64,000 nucleotides of DNA, from positions 1,054,001 to 1,118,000 of the forward strand of contig OZ004593.1 in the NCBI GenBank assembly GCA_963924555.1. The letters run 5' to 3'. The DNA comes from Crambe crambe. Its lineage: Eukaryota; Porifera; Demospongiae; Poecilosclerida; Crambeidae. The notes under the pieces were generated by a model. That model was not told the DNA's origin. It ran no database searches and was given only the letters and a program-made list of their open reading frames with translations. Made by a program: the position numbers and the translations under genes. Positions 54,133-63,720 of this stretch are shown piece after piece. The stretch's first letter is position 1. Every line of letters begins with the position of its first letter.

Positions 54133-56591
54133 CAGGGGTGCTAATTTGGCGCTATGGCACCAAAGGTGGTGCCGAAGGATAATCAGGCGGTGCCAACATT
54201 CAAATTGTGGTGCCAGAGCCTCTGCCCGGAGAGTGCTGAATTTGCAATTATTATTGATCACATGACAAACACCTGACTAGTATTATAGTGCTTGGCTATG
54301 TGCAAGATTAGGATGGCCTGTAGACCTTTAACAAGTTATTTTAGTTCTAGTAGCTGTAGCTCTAGTCAGTCTAGCTCCATGACTATGAGTGAGCCTACTT
54401 CAATAGCTGATGAGAGTTCTATAAGCATAGGAGCACTTGATCAGCTATCAGAGCCCATTGGCTGCAGTAGTCCTCACAATGATCATGAAATGGACACTGC
54501 AGCTGACGTTACTGACTCTGAACCACCAACAAAACGACTAAGGCTTGAGAGAAGGCAGTTTCTTGAAGAGTGGAAATTGAAATACTTGATGTGGCCTATA
54601 AAGGGTGCTGATTCTCATCCCTGTGTATCTGAGATGATTTGTATCCAGTGTCAAGAAAAACTGAAAGCCAAAAGCAGCACAGCTTCTCGTCATATTCAGC
54701 GTAAGCATACAGCTTCTATGTCATTCTCAAAAGAAAAGAAAGAACGTCTTATTGGACAATTTGAAAGCATGTATAAAAAGCAAAAGGAAACCATGTTTAA
54801 AGCACTTGAACCCAGTGTATTAGCAAAAGTTGCACCTTATAAATTAGCATTTACAATTGCAAAACATAAAATGCCATTTAGTAGTTGTGGAGCTTTTGTG
54901 GAGTTTGCTAAGGCAGCTGATCCAAATTCTTCTGTCCTAAAGAATATGGCAGGAAGCAGAGAAACTATAACTAGGCGAACTCAGGAAATACACCAGGTCG
55001 TGCTTAAGCCTAATATTATTCAAGCAGTGAATAAATCTCCATTTTGGTCATTAATGGCAGATGAATCTACGGACTCAGCAATTATGGAGCAGCTTGGGGT
55101 TTATGTGAGGTATATTGATGTAGAAAAAGGCAAAATTTTGGAAAATTTTCTTGAAATGAAGCGTGTTACTGGTCATCCTACTGCCAACAATATATTTACC
55201 TGCTTGATGGAGGTATTGAATCCAGATAATGCTGATGCAAAAATGCCTATCAATAAGTTGGCAGGTTTCACTTGTGATGGTGCTTCTGTGATGATTTCAC
55301 CAAAGGAGGGAGTTTATGGAAAACTGAGAAGAGAAACTAATCCAAAATTATTTTCTACTCATTGTCCACCTCACCGATTAGTCTTAGCATCTAAGGAAGG
55401 TGAAAGGGAGCTCCCCAGTGAAATTGAGAAAACACTGTCTGACACATTATTTTTCTTCAAGGATAGCCCCGTCAGGCGAGATGAATTTAGAAAACTGAAA
55501 GAAATAGTTGAACCAGAGAGCCCATATCTAATGATTATTCAGTATCATAAGGTGAGGTGGTTATCATTAGCTGATTGTGTTGGAAGAGTAGTCAAACTTT
55601 TGCCATTACTTGTTAGGTACTTTGAAGAACAAGCTGAAGATACACAAAACAGGTTAACTGTTCGAAACAAATGCAGAGACCTACATGCTCGTCTTTCAAA
55701 GCCAGATTTTCAGCTCTATCTATATTTTCTCAATCCACATCTAGACCTTCTTTCAAAAGTTAATAAGTGGCTCCAGAGCACAAACTTGACTTTGCATACA
55801 GTATACTGTAAGATTCAGGCACTGTACAAGTCATTTATTGCCCCTGTAGTGCTTGATGACACAAAGAGCTTGAATGAAGAAACTAATCTTAGAAGTTTGG
55901 AAGATGCTATTCCAATGTTTCCTGGATCTGACTTTCAGAAGCATCTCTCTGACTGCACTGATCATGCACTTCTTTCATCCAGAGATTTAAGTAAAATCAA
56001 AAAAATAATGTATGAGTATGTCATCACAGTTGGCAAAGCCCTCAAGAGGCGATTTCCAGACACAGAATTCATAATAAAGAATACAGCATTTTTGGATCCA
56101 TCTTTAAGGAAGATGCAAAAGCCAGATATGCAAGCTGTGGTTAAAAAATTTCATACTGGAGTTGACCCTTTTCAATTTGATTGCAGTATCTTAAGTTCAC
56201 AATACAGATTATATGAAAATGACTCGACTCTTGACTTTCAATATGAACTATGTGACAAAGATAGTGTGAAATTTTGGTCTCAGTTATATATGGAGGAAGA
56301 ATACAAAGTATTATCTTTGTTAGCACTACTTCTGCTTGTGATTTCTCCAACTTCAGTTCTCTGTGAACGAGGGTTCAGTGTGATGAACTATGTAAAAAAT
56401 GAATTTCGATCTGTTTTAACTCAACAAAATCTAAATGCATGTATTGCAATAGCTTTAACTGAGTATACATTGGATACATTTCCTTTTTCATTATTGTTGA
56501 AATAATTTATTTTGAAAGCTTTGATTTGGTGCCAATATTTATCTTGGCACCACAAAGAGGTCCCCGGCAAAATTGAATATCAGCACCCCTG
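54133..56591 (+). mobile_element. Complete hAT-type DNA transposon, 2,459 bp
   Basis: The ends are inverted: CAGGGGTGCTAAT at 54133 and, reading inward from 56591, CAGGGGTGCTGAT. The hexamer TTACAT flanks both sides (54127-54132 and 56592-56597). hAT elements normally duplicate 8 bp, so two outer bases have changed or the register differs. Subterminal repeats of GGTGCCA and its inverse occur about five times at the left end and twice at the right. The only gene is an intact transposase. Confidence 0.88.
54298..56505 (+). CDS. hAT transposase with BED-type zinc finger (KIAA1586/ZBED-like group)
   Basis: An uninterrupted single-exon frame of about 735 residues from the first ATG. A Ser-rich, acidic N-terminus is followed by a short basic motif (PPTKRLRLERR), likely nuclear. 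A BED-like finger lies around residues 108-138 (CIQC ... HIQRKH). The RNase H-like catalytic core shows MADESTDSA (first Asp), GFTCDGASVM (second Asp), FSTHCPPHRL, and the C-terminal hAT dimer region with VLCERGFSVMNYVKNEFR (Glu and the ERxFS signature). The group resembles hAT-derived proteins such as KIAA1586 or ZBED in vertebrates, but here it sits inside a full element with inverted ends, so it is a transposon gene. No frameshift or stop was seen, which suggests recent activity. Confidence 0.85.
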   Translation: MCKIRMACRPLTSYFSSSSCSSSQSSSMTMSEPTSIADESSISIGALDQLSEPIGCSSPHNDHEMDTAADVTDSEPPTKRLRLERRQFLEEWKLKYLMWPIKGADSHPCVSEMICIQCQEKLKAKSSTASRHIQRKHTASMSFSKEKKERLIGQFESMYKKQKETMFKALEPSVLAKVAPYKLAFTIAKHKMPFSSCGAFVEFAKAADPNSSVLKNMAGSRETITRRTQEIHQVVLKPNIIQAVNKSPFWSLMADESTDSAIMEQLGVYVRYIDVEKGKILENFLEMKRVTGHPTANNIFTCLMEVLNPDNADAKMPINKLAGFTCDGASVMISPKEGVYGKLRRETNPKLFSTHCPPHRLVLASKEGERELPSEIEKTLSDTLFFFKDSPVRRDEFRKLKEIVEPESPYLMIIQYHKVRWLSLADCVGRVVKLLPLLVRYFEEQAEDTQNRLTVRNKCRDLHARLSKPDFQLYLYFLNPHLDLLSKVNKWLQSTNLTLHTVYCKIQALYKSFIAPVVLDDTKSLNEETNLRSLEDAIPMFPGSDFQKHLSDCTDHALLSSRDLSKIKKIMYEYVITVGKALKRRFPDTEFIIKNTAFLDPSLRKMQKPDMQAVVKKFHTGVDPFQFDCSILSSQYRLYENDSTLDFQYELCDKDSVKFWSQLYMEEEYKVLSLLALLLLVISPTSVLCERGFSVMNYVKNEFRSVLTQQNLNACIAIALTEYTLDTFPFSLLLK

Positions 56592-57060
56592 TTACATTCT
56601 GTGAGCTAATGTAGCAGTGACCAACCTCATGGAAATCAATGTGAAAAAAACTTATCTATTGTTATTGTGAGCTGGTTCAATGCAAATCTAAACAACCATT
56701 ATATAAATGAAACACAGAGCCTACATAGTGCTGAAATGAGTATTTTTGATAACTAACCTGTAAGCTGTGTACATTGTCTATTCATCAATTTTGCACAAAG
56801 CAAAACCTACCCACTTGTTTTTTTTTAAATTAGAATAACCAATGATATAGCTAGCTAGCTAGATATATTGTATAACACGGCTATTATACTGATCAAAAGA
56901 TTCCAGCTATTAGCTACTATCACTTTGTGCACACAGTAAAAAAAAAAGAGCATTTATTGCACACCTTTTTATCTCACTACATACAGTACTCTGTTTTGTT
57001 TTTTGTGTGTCACAGTGTATTGGGACAATTTAGTGCGCAGTAAACACTTTCATTTTTACA
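56592..57060. other. Intergenic region upstream of the 585-residue membrane protein
   Basis: AT-rich DNA with short homopolymers. No exon I can support; probably the promoter and 5' UTR of the next gene. No clear TATA box near a defined start. Confidence 0.35.
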
Positions 57061-58818
57061 ATGATGCATGCACTGCAAAGCTGGATGTTAATGAAAATGA
57101 TAATGTTGCTTTTATTCTTGATTGTTTCACTGAGTACACCTGTTGATTTAGTCGAAGGAAAGGAGAAGAATGGTCTACAAAGTTACGAGAATCACGAGGA
57201 AGATGTATGTTCTGCAGTGAATGATTCTTGTGTATATCCCAGAGATGCTAGTGATATTTCTGCATGTCCTGTCTGGTTCCACTGCAATGCGTCCAATCAG
57301 TGTGAATGTGGACATAGTCATGACTTCATCAAGTGCAACCAGAGATTGCGGCAAGTTAAAGTTGTGGATTGCTATTGTGTTACATATGATGAGAGTAAGA
57401 ACAGAGTAGTCGCTGGTTCCTGCTTCACACGATGTGCTACACCTCATCCTCATGATCTTATTGATGTGGTTTACCACAAACTCGAGGCTAATGTAACAAA
57501 ATTGAATAAAGCAATTTGTGGGAAGACAAACCGTAACGGACCACTCTGTGGTAGGTGTGAGCATGGATTCTACCCTCTGGCTTATTCCTTTAACCAAACT
57601 TGTATTCAGTGTCCAGGAAGGTGGTGGAAGTTCATCATTGTTGCCTATTTGCCTCTAACTATTTTCTATCTGTTTGTATTATTCTTCAAGTTAAATGCCA
57701 CATCCTCTTATTTGCATGGATATGTTCTCTATAGTCAGGCTATGTCTATGCCAGCTAATGCCCGAATGCTGCTTTCTGCTACTGGTACCAATCCTCACAT
57801 ATCAAATGGGATAAAAGCTCTTTTAGCTCTTTATGGCATCTGGAATTTGGATTTTGGTAGAAGTTTCTTTTCTGATATTTGTCTGAAGATTGACACACTA
57901 GCAGTTTTGGCTCTTGACTATACCATAGCTGTTTATCCACTACTTCTAACATTCATTTCATACTTCTTGATTAAGCTACATGACAGGAAATATCGTTTCA
58001 CAATGATACTCTGGAGGCCAATCAAAAAGGTTCTCAAGTTATTCCATAGTGACTTGAATAACCAAACTTCAGTCATTGGTGTTTATGTCACCTTCTTTCT
58101 CCTTTCTTATACAAAATTCTTGAGTGTGTCATTTGACTTGCTCGTCCCAACTCATCTTTATGAAGTGAATTCAGCAGGGAAATTAGTGTTGTATTATGAT
58201 GGAAGCAAAGAATACTTTGGGAAGGAGCACCTCCCTTATGCAATCCTTGCTCTCTTTGTGATGACCTTTTTCAACATCTTGCCCATCCTTTTATTTCTTT
58301 TCTACCAGTTCATGTGGTTCCAGAAACTTCTCAATTGTCTTCCTCTGAGGCTTTATGTTCTGCACACGTTCATGGACTTACTTCAAGGCTGCTACAAGAA
58401 TGGAACACAACCAGGAACACGTGACCATCGGTGGTTTTCAGCCATGTACCTCATCATGAGGGTTGTTCTTTTCACAGTATTCGCTTTCACCCTCAATGCA
58501 ATGTTCTTTGTCTTTGGAATAATCATCCTCCTTCTCTTCTGTAACTTGCTGGTGTGCATCCAACCATATAAAGAAGAATATGCCCACCACACTGCTATCA
58601 ACACAGTGTTCTCATTGGCCATCATACTTGTAAGTGTTACAGCACTCTGTGTGAACATTACGGCTATGATCGGCAGTGGTGTGTTCTTTTTCTATGCACT
58701 GACTTCTGTGATAGCCATACTGCCTCTTTTATTCATGTTCACCTACTCTCTGTACTGGATCATAAGGAGAAAGAGGTTACTTTCACGGTGTTCTGCCTTT
58801 TTCATGCAACGACTATAA
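57061..58818 (+). CDS. Intronless multi-pass membrane protein with Cys-rich ectodomain
   Basis: A 585-residue frame without introns, unlike every neighbour except the transposase. An N-terminal hydrophobic stretch (MIMLLLFLIVSLSTPVDL) fits a signal peptide. Residues 45-185 form a Cys-rich ectodomain with several N-glycosylation sites and an EGF-like end (GPLCGRCEHGFYPLAY ... CIQCPG). From about residue 187 there are roughly seven to eight hydrophobic segments, beginning WWKFIIVAYLPLTIFYLFVLF and ending in a short basic tail (WIIRRKRLLSRCSAF). The exact helix number is uncertain. I do not recognise a named family; proteins with a CGxCExGF motif before a multi-pass region occur as large unnamed families in early-branching animals, from general recollection. 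Possible roles are receptor or channel, neither shown. Loss of introns suggests a retrogene or intron-poor expanded family. Confidence 0.75.
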   Translation: MMHALQSWMLMKMIMLLLFLIVSLSTPVDLVEGKEKNGLQSYENHEEDVCSAVNDSCVYPRDASDISACPVWFHCNASNQCECGHSHDFIKCNQRLRQVKVVDCYCVTYDESKNRVVAGSCFTRCATPHPHDLIDVVYHKLEANVTKLNKAICGKTNRNGPLCGRCEHGFYPLAYSFNQTCIQCPGRWWKFIIVAYLPLTIFYLFVLFFKLNATSSYLHGYVLYSQAMSMPANARMLLSATGTNPHISNGIKALLALYGIWNLDFGRSFFSDICLKIDTLAVLALDYTIAVYPLLLTFISYFLIKLHDRKYRFTMILWRPIKKVLKLFHSDLNNQTSVIGVYVTFFLLSYTKFLSVSFDLLVPTHLYEVNSAGKLVLYYDGSKEYFGKEHLPYAILALFVMTFFNILPILLFLFYQFMWFQKLLNCLPLRLYVLHTFMDLLQGCYKNGTQPGTRDHRWFSAMYLIMRVVLFTVFAFTLNAMFFVFGIIILLLFCNLLVCIQPYKEEYAHHTAINTVFSLAIILVSVTALCVNITAMIGSGVFFFYALTSVIAILPLLFMFTYSLYWIIRRKRLLSRCSAFFMQRL

Positions 58819-58952
58819 CTAATTGCAGAATACTAAGTACTATTTTTATCAGTGTGTACAGCCAAATTAGCTAGTACCTATAGCTATTAGTATGCTTAAT
58901 TAATATAATAATTCTGCCCATTATTGCATGGTAGCTAAGCACTTCAATAGCT

Positions 58953-59625
58953 ATGAAACACTTTCCTGCTAAGCCACAACAGGCTACTCCAAGTCAGCCT
59001 GATACAATTCAATTTGTCACTGATGCTTTTATATCAACACACCGCTTCAAATCGCACCTGCTTGGCCTGCTTGGATCGAAAGAAATGAGTCCTATTGCTA
59101 AACTCCTACTCCTACAACCACCAAGCAAAAGCCGGTTGCTGCTGCCCAATCTTGTGCCATCACTGGAGCAAGGATCTTAACAAGTAAGGAATGTTTGGCT
59201 ATAATAAAAGAGAGTAAGAAAAAGGCTGAAGAAAAGAAAAAGAAGGAAGAAGATAGGAAGAAGAAGCAAGAGAGGAAAAAAGCCGTAAGGCAAATCAAAG
59301 AGAGGCCTTAAAGGTCCAGAAAGCAGAAGAGAATATAGAAAGAAGGCCTAAATGAAAAGAGAAAATAAAGAGAAAAGGCAGGCTGTAAGGATGCTAATCA
59401 ATTAAGCCTCAAGTTCAAACTCAGGAGGTTGGGTGCAACTACGAGACAGCCACATGAACCAAGATTAGACCCCGTCATATCAAGCAACTGCCTATGATGA
59501 ACTTGGTAATGGGGTTGAGTGGGTCCAATGTGCCTGTTTAAGATGGACTGTCTTTGATACTTCTATTGCTAGTAAATGGCAAAATAGCTACATAGCTATA
59601 TGTCCATTTTGTTAGCTCTGCTTAT
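58953..59625 (+). pseudogene. Decayed transposase C-terminus (pogo/Tigger DDE_1-like)
   Basis: Broken frames that read in order: QPDTIQFVTDAF..., then TPTPTTTKQKPVAAAQ, ARILTSKECLAIIKESKKKA followed by a Lys/Glu-rich coiled stretch, then stops and shifts, then GNGVEWVQCACLRW ... ICPFC and a stop. The pattern 'R-x-L-T ... K/E-rich ... EWxQC ... CPFC' is how C-termini of some DDE_1 (pogo/Tigger-like) transposases end, with a zinc-binding tail. At least two frameshifts and several stops are present. No catalytic domain is seen, so the family call is tentative. Confidence 0.45.
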
Positions 59626-59865
59626 AAATCGTTTTTAAAAGTAGCTAATGCAATGCACATGTACAATTATAGCTATTGAGCTCGATATAAAAAGACCCCC
59701 TGGCAACGTCTCACAGCAGTGTCACCAACACTGAGCCTTACTCATTCCACATTCTGATTGGCAAAACTTCATTACTTTTAGCTCAAGTACATGTAAGCGG
59801 GGAAAAAATTAATTAATAGAGCAGCAAAAAAATAACAACAGAATAGGTGTTTTAGCAAACACATT
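59626..59865. other. Unassigned intergenic stretch
   Basis: AT-rich DNA without a supported exon, between the transposase fossil and the first long direct repeat. Confidence 0.3.
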
Positions 59866-60420
59866 TTGCTGACTGGGATCCAATTTATCTGAAATCTGCC
59901 AAAATGATAAAGGGAATATAACAAAAAAATTTGGTTATTTCACCACAATTTCCGAATGATTAATCTCTCCCAACTGGTGTGTTTGTCAAAATAACAATTC
60001 TGTTTCTTGCAGTGTAGTGTAATGGTAACCATGACAGCAATATCAATATAATAATAATAATAACTGTGTACGTAATACAACTACGTAGCTCTACAGTCTG
60101 TGTGGTTGGGGGTGTGGTCCAATGCACCCCTGTTTCAGCAAAATAAACACTCTCCTACCTAGCGATGTCTGGTGCTGGGTCCATCATGCACCCCTCAGAT
60201 GCAGTGCCAGGGGCTAGCAGGGCCAGGTCAGGCCCCTAAGCTTTTGTAGGCCCCTCAGTAAAGAGGGGAGGGTGGCAGGTCAGTCTCCTCCCCCCAGATA
60301 TACAAGCTCTGCCAGGTCTTAGCTATGGGTTTAGCTATCTATGGGTTTATCTCATGGGTTTAGCTATATCTATTTAGCTATCTCATGGGTTTAGCTATGG
60401 GTTCATACTAATAATGTGTG
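59866..60420. repeat. Long direct repeat 'A', copy 1
   Basis: About 550 bp matching 63237-63720 with small indels. Shared landmarks are ATGATTAATCTCTCC, TTCTTGCAGTGTAGTGTAAT, GTGGTCCAATGCACCCCTG, GGGCCAGGTCAGGCCCC and runs of TAGCTATGGGTTTATCTCAT. No coding frame is conserved between copies as far as I can see. Confidence 0.85.
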
Positions 60421-60424
60421 CAGC

Positions 60425-61148
60425 ATACACTGAATTGTCCCTATACACACACTATAAGAGTGCAGTCTATACCTTCTAGATTGTCCCTATACAAACACTA
60501 TAAGAGTGCAGTCTACACCTTCATTTTGAACACTACTATGATACACACACTATAAGAGTGCAGTGTACACTTTCATGTTACACACTACTATGATAGGTGT
60601 GCAGTGTACACTAGATTGTCCCTATACACACATTATAAGAGTGCAGTCTACACTTTCATTTTGAACACTACTATGATAGGTGTGCAGTGTACATTGAATT
60701 GTCCCTATACACACACTATAAGAGTGCAGTCTACACTTTCATGTTACACACTACTATGATAGGTGTGCAGTGTACACTGAATTGTCCCTATACACACACT
60801 ATAAGAGTGCAGTCTACACTTTCATGTTACACACTACTATGATAGGTGTGCAGTGTACACTGGATTGTCCCTATACACACACTATAAGAGTGCAGTCTAC
60901 ACTTTCATGTTACACACTACTATGATAGGTGTGCAGTGTACACTGAATTGTCCCTATACACACACTATAAGAGTGCAGTCTACACTTTCATGTTACACAC
61001 TACTATGATAGGTGTGCAGTGTACACTGAATTGTCCCTATACACACACTATAAGAGTGCAGTCTACACTTTCATGTTACACACTACTATGATAGGTGTGC
61101 AGTGTACACTGAATTGTCCCTATACACACACTATAAAAGTGCAGTCTA
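60425..61148. repeat. 83-bp minisatellite
   Basis: Regular copies exactly 83 bp apart from about 60771 (60771, 60854, 60937, 61020, 61103), with earlier divergent and shortened copies. The unit contains TGTCCCTATACACACACTAT, AAGAGTGCAGTCTACACTTT and CATGTTACACACTACTATGA. Confidence 0.95.
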
Positions 61149-61169
61149 CTAAAGACACTGTACCCAATC

Positions 61170-61290
61170 TTGCAAAAATTGGTCGTTTTCTACACTTTTC
61201 TACCATTTTGTACCATTTTCTACCATTTTGTACCGTTTTGTACCATTTTCTACCTCATTCTACCGTTTTGTACCATTTTCTACCATTTTC
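61170..61290. repeat. TACCATTTTC repeat, short block
   Basis: About ten copies of a 10-bp unit TACCATTTTC/G, ending TAGCTATTGCAAGTAG. Same unit and same right border as the long block at 61655-62420. Confidence 0.92.
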
Positions 61291-61655
61291 TAGCTATTGC
61301 AAGTAGCTAGCTAGTGAGCAGAGCAAGCTTCCCTACCATGAGGTTAATAGAAATAGAAATTGATATGTATGTCATGATGTCACTATGAAATACAGTCCAC
61401 ACATGCATATGCTCTTATAGGTTCTGTAGTGATAACCCATACTGCAGTGGCTTCACTCACACGTCATGCCAAGCACTCATGTCCCTTCTTCTGCAATGTG
61501 TCTGGCTCACGAGACTAATATGTAAGTGGATCAGTTGTGTTATTATTCATGGGTATCAGGCCTTTATCTCACTGTATACATAATGTTAATAATCTCAATA
61601 ATATACTTTTATCTCACTGTATAATATACTTTATCTCACTGTATACTCTATATAT
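61284..61655. repeat. Long direct repeat 'B', copy 1
   Basis: Matches 62418-62800 closely: GCAGAGCAAGCTTCCCTACC, GTCACTATGAAATACAGTCC, GGTTCTGTAGTGATAACCCA, ATGTCCCTTCTTCTGCAATG, ATGGGTATCAGGCCTT. The copies differ by small indels (CTCACACGTCATG against CATGCAACCGTCT) that change the reading frame, arguing against a conserved exon. Confidence 0.88.
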
Positions 61656-62420
61656 ATTCTACCATTTTCTACCATTTTCTACCAATTTTTACCATTATCT
61701 ACCAATTTCTACTATTCTCTACCAATTTCTACCATTTTCTACCATTCTCTACCATTCTCTACCATTTTCTACATTTTCTACCATTTTCTACCGATTTCTA
61801 CCAATTTCTACCATTCTCTACCAATTTCTACCATTCTCTACCATTTTCTACCATTCTCTACCATTTTCTACCAATTTCTACCATTTTCTACCATTTTCTA
61901 CCATTTTCTACCATTTCTCTACCATTTTCTACCATTCTCTACCAATTTCTACCATTTTCTACCAGTTTCTACCACTCTACCATTTTCTACCATTCTTTAC
62001 CATTTCCTACCATTCTCCACCATTTTCTACCATTCTCTACCATTTTCTACATTTTCTACCGTTTTCTACCGATTTCTACCATTTACTACCATTTTCTCTA
62101 CCATTTCCTACCATTCTCTACCATTTCCTACCATTCTCTACCATTTCCTACCATTCTCTACCATTTTCTACCATTCTCTACCATTTCCTACCATTCTCTA
62201 CCATTTCCTACCATTCTCTACCATTTTCTACCATTCTCTACCATTTTCTACCATTCTCTACCAATTTCTACCATTTTCTACCAATTTCTACCATTTTCTA
62301 CCATTTTCTGCCATTCTCTACCAATTTCTACCATTTTCTACCATTTTCTATCATTTTCTATCATTTTCTACCGTTTTCTACTGTTTCCTATTATTTTCTA
62401 CCGTTTTGTACCATTTTCTA
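61655..62420. repeat. TACCATTTTC/TACCATTCTC decamer array, long block
   Basis: About 75 copies of a 10-bp unit (TACCATTTTC, TACCATTCTC, TACCAATTTC variants) with occasional 1-bp slips. Because three units make 30 bp, the array stays open in one frame and gives a false 316-codon ORF repeating FLPFSTILYH. Confidence 0.95.
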
Positions 62421-62860
62421 CCATTTTCTAGCTATTGCAAGTAGTGAGCAGAGCAAGCTTCCCTACCATGAGGTTAATAGAGATTGAAATTGATATGTAT
62501 GTTATGATGTCACTATGAAATACAGTCCACACATGCATATACTCTTATAGGTTCTGTAGTGATAACCCACACTGCAGTGGCTTCACCATGCAACCGTCTC
62601 CAAGCACTCATGTCCCTTCTTCTGCAATGTGTTTTGCTCACGAGACTAATATGTAAGTGGATCAGTTGTGTTACTATTCATGGGTATCAGGCCTTCATCT
62701 CACTGTATACATAATGTTAATAATCTCAATAATATACATACTGTATTAATCTCACTGTATAATATACTTTATCTCACTGTATACTATACTTTATCTCACT
62801 GTATACTATACTCTATCTCACTGTATACTATACTCTCTCACTGTATACTCTATATATACC
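62418..62860. repeat. Long direct repeat 'B', copy 2
   Basis: Second copy of repeat B, followed by an expansion of TATCTCACTGTATACTATAC units (about five copies) from 62740 to 62850. Confidence 0.88.
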
Positions 62861-63236
62861 AGAAATTATACATATATAAGTCATATCTCACTAATAGTAG
62901 AATAACTTAAGTCATCATGTATAGCTATAACTTAATAATAATAATTATCAGTTATAATGTATGTTATATAGATAAGAGGCCAATATTAATAAACTAGATT
63001 TGTTTTCGTTTTTTCAGTGACTCATATGCAGTTACAAATTTTAATAAAATTAATAAGAAATCAACAAAGATCTTTAGCTAGATTATAAACAATACTGCAC
63101 TGTATACTTTCAATAATGTATACGACATTCAGGTAGCTATGTATTGGTCAGGCCAGTCCCAGTCAAGCCCAGAACCTACATGCACACACACATCATTCAG
63201 TTGTTGTTGTTTTTTGTTGTTGTTTTAATCCAATTA
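62861..63236. other. Unassigned stretch between repeats B and A
   Basis: AT-rich, with short (TTG)n near 63200. No exon I can support. Confidence 0.3.
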
Positions 63237-63720
63237 GCTATCTGCCAAAATGATAATAGTTTTTTGGGGAATGTAATATAAGTTTTTGGGTTATTTCGCC
63301 ACAATTTCCAAATGATTAATCTCTCCATTCTGTTTCTTGCAGTGTAGTGTAATGGTAACCACAGGAATATCAATATAATAGTAATAATAACTGTGTACAT
63401 AATAATTATAACTAGCTCTACAATCTGTGTGGTTGGGGAGTGTGGTCCAATGCACCCCTGTTTCAGCAAAATAAACACTCCCCTACCTATGTCCGGTGCT
63501 GGGTCCACCATGCATCTCTCAGATGTAGTAGGGATTAGCAGGGCCAGGTCAGGCCCCTAAGCTTTTGCAGGCCCTTCAGTAAAGAGGGGAGGGTGGCAGG
63601 TCAGTCTCCTCCGCCCAGATAGATGAGCTCTGCCACGTCTTAGCTATGGGTTTATCTCATGGGTTTAGCCATCTATGGGTTTATCTCATGGTTTTAGCTT
63701 ATATCTATGGGTTTAAGTGT
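63237..63720. repeat. Long direct repeat 'A', copy 2
   Basis: Second copy of repeat A (see 59866-60420), lacking AACTGGTGTGTTTGTCAAAA and with other small losses. What follows differs from copy 1, which continues into the 83-bp minisatellite. Confidence 0.85.

Noticed and set aside
59098-59298. Phe/Ser-rich minus frame opposite the transposase fossil
   Set aside because: Antisense shadow of the Lys/Glu-rich stretch.
60425-61148. CRISPR-like regular repeats
   Set aside because: Whole 83-bp units are repeated with no unique spacers, in an animal genome; it is a minisatellite.
61537-62487. 316-codon frame repeating FLPFSTILYH
   Set aside because: It is a 10-bp tandem repeat read in one phase (three units = 30 bp). 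It has no start context or splice sites, and the array is flanked by non-coding direct repeats.
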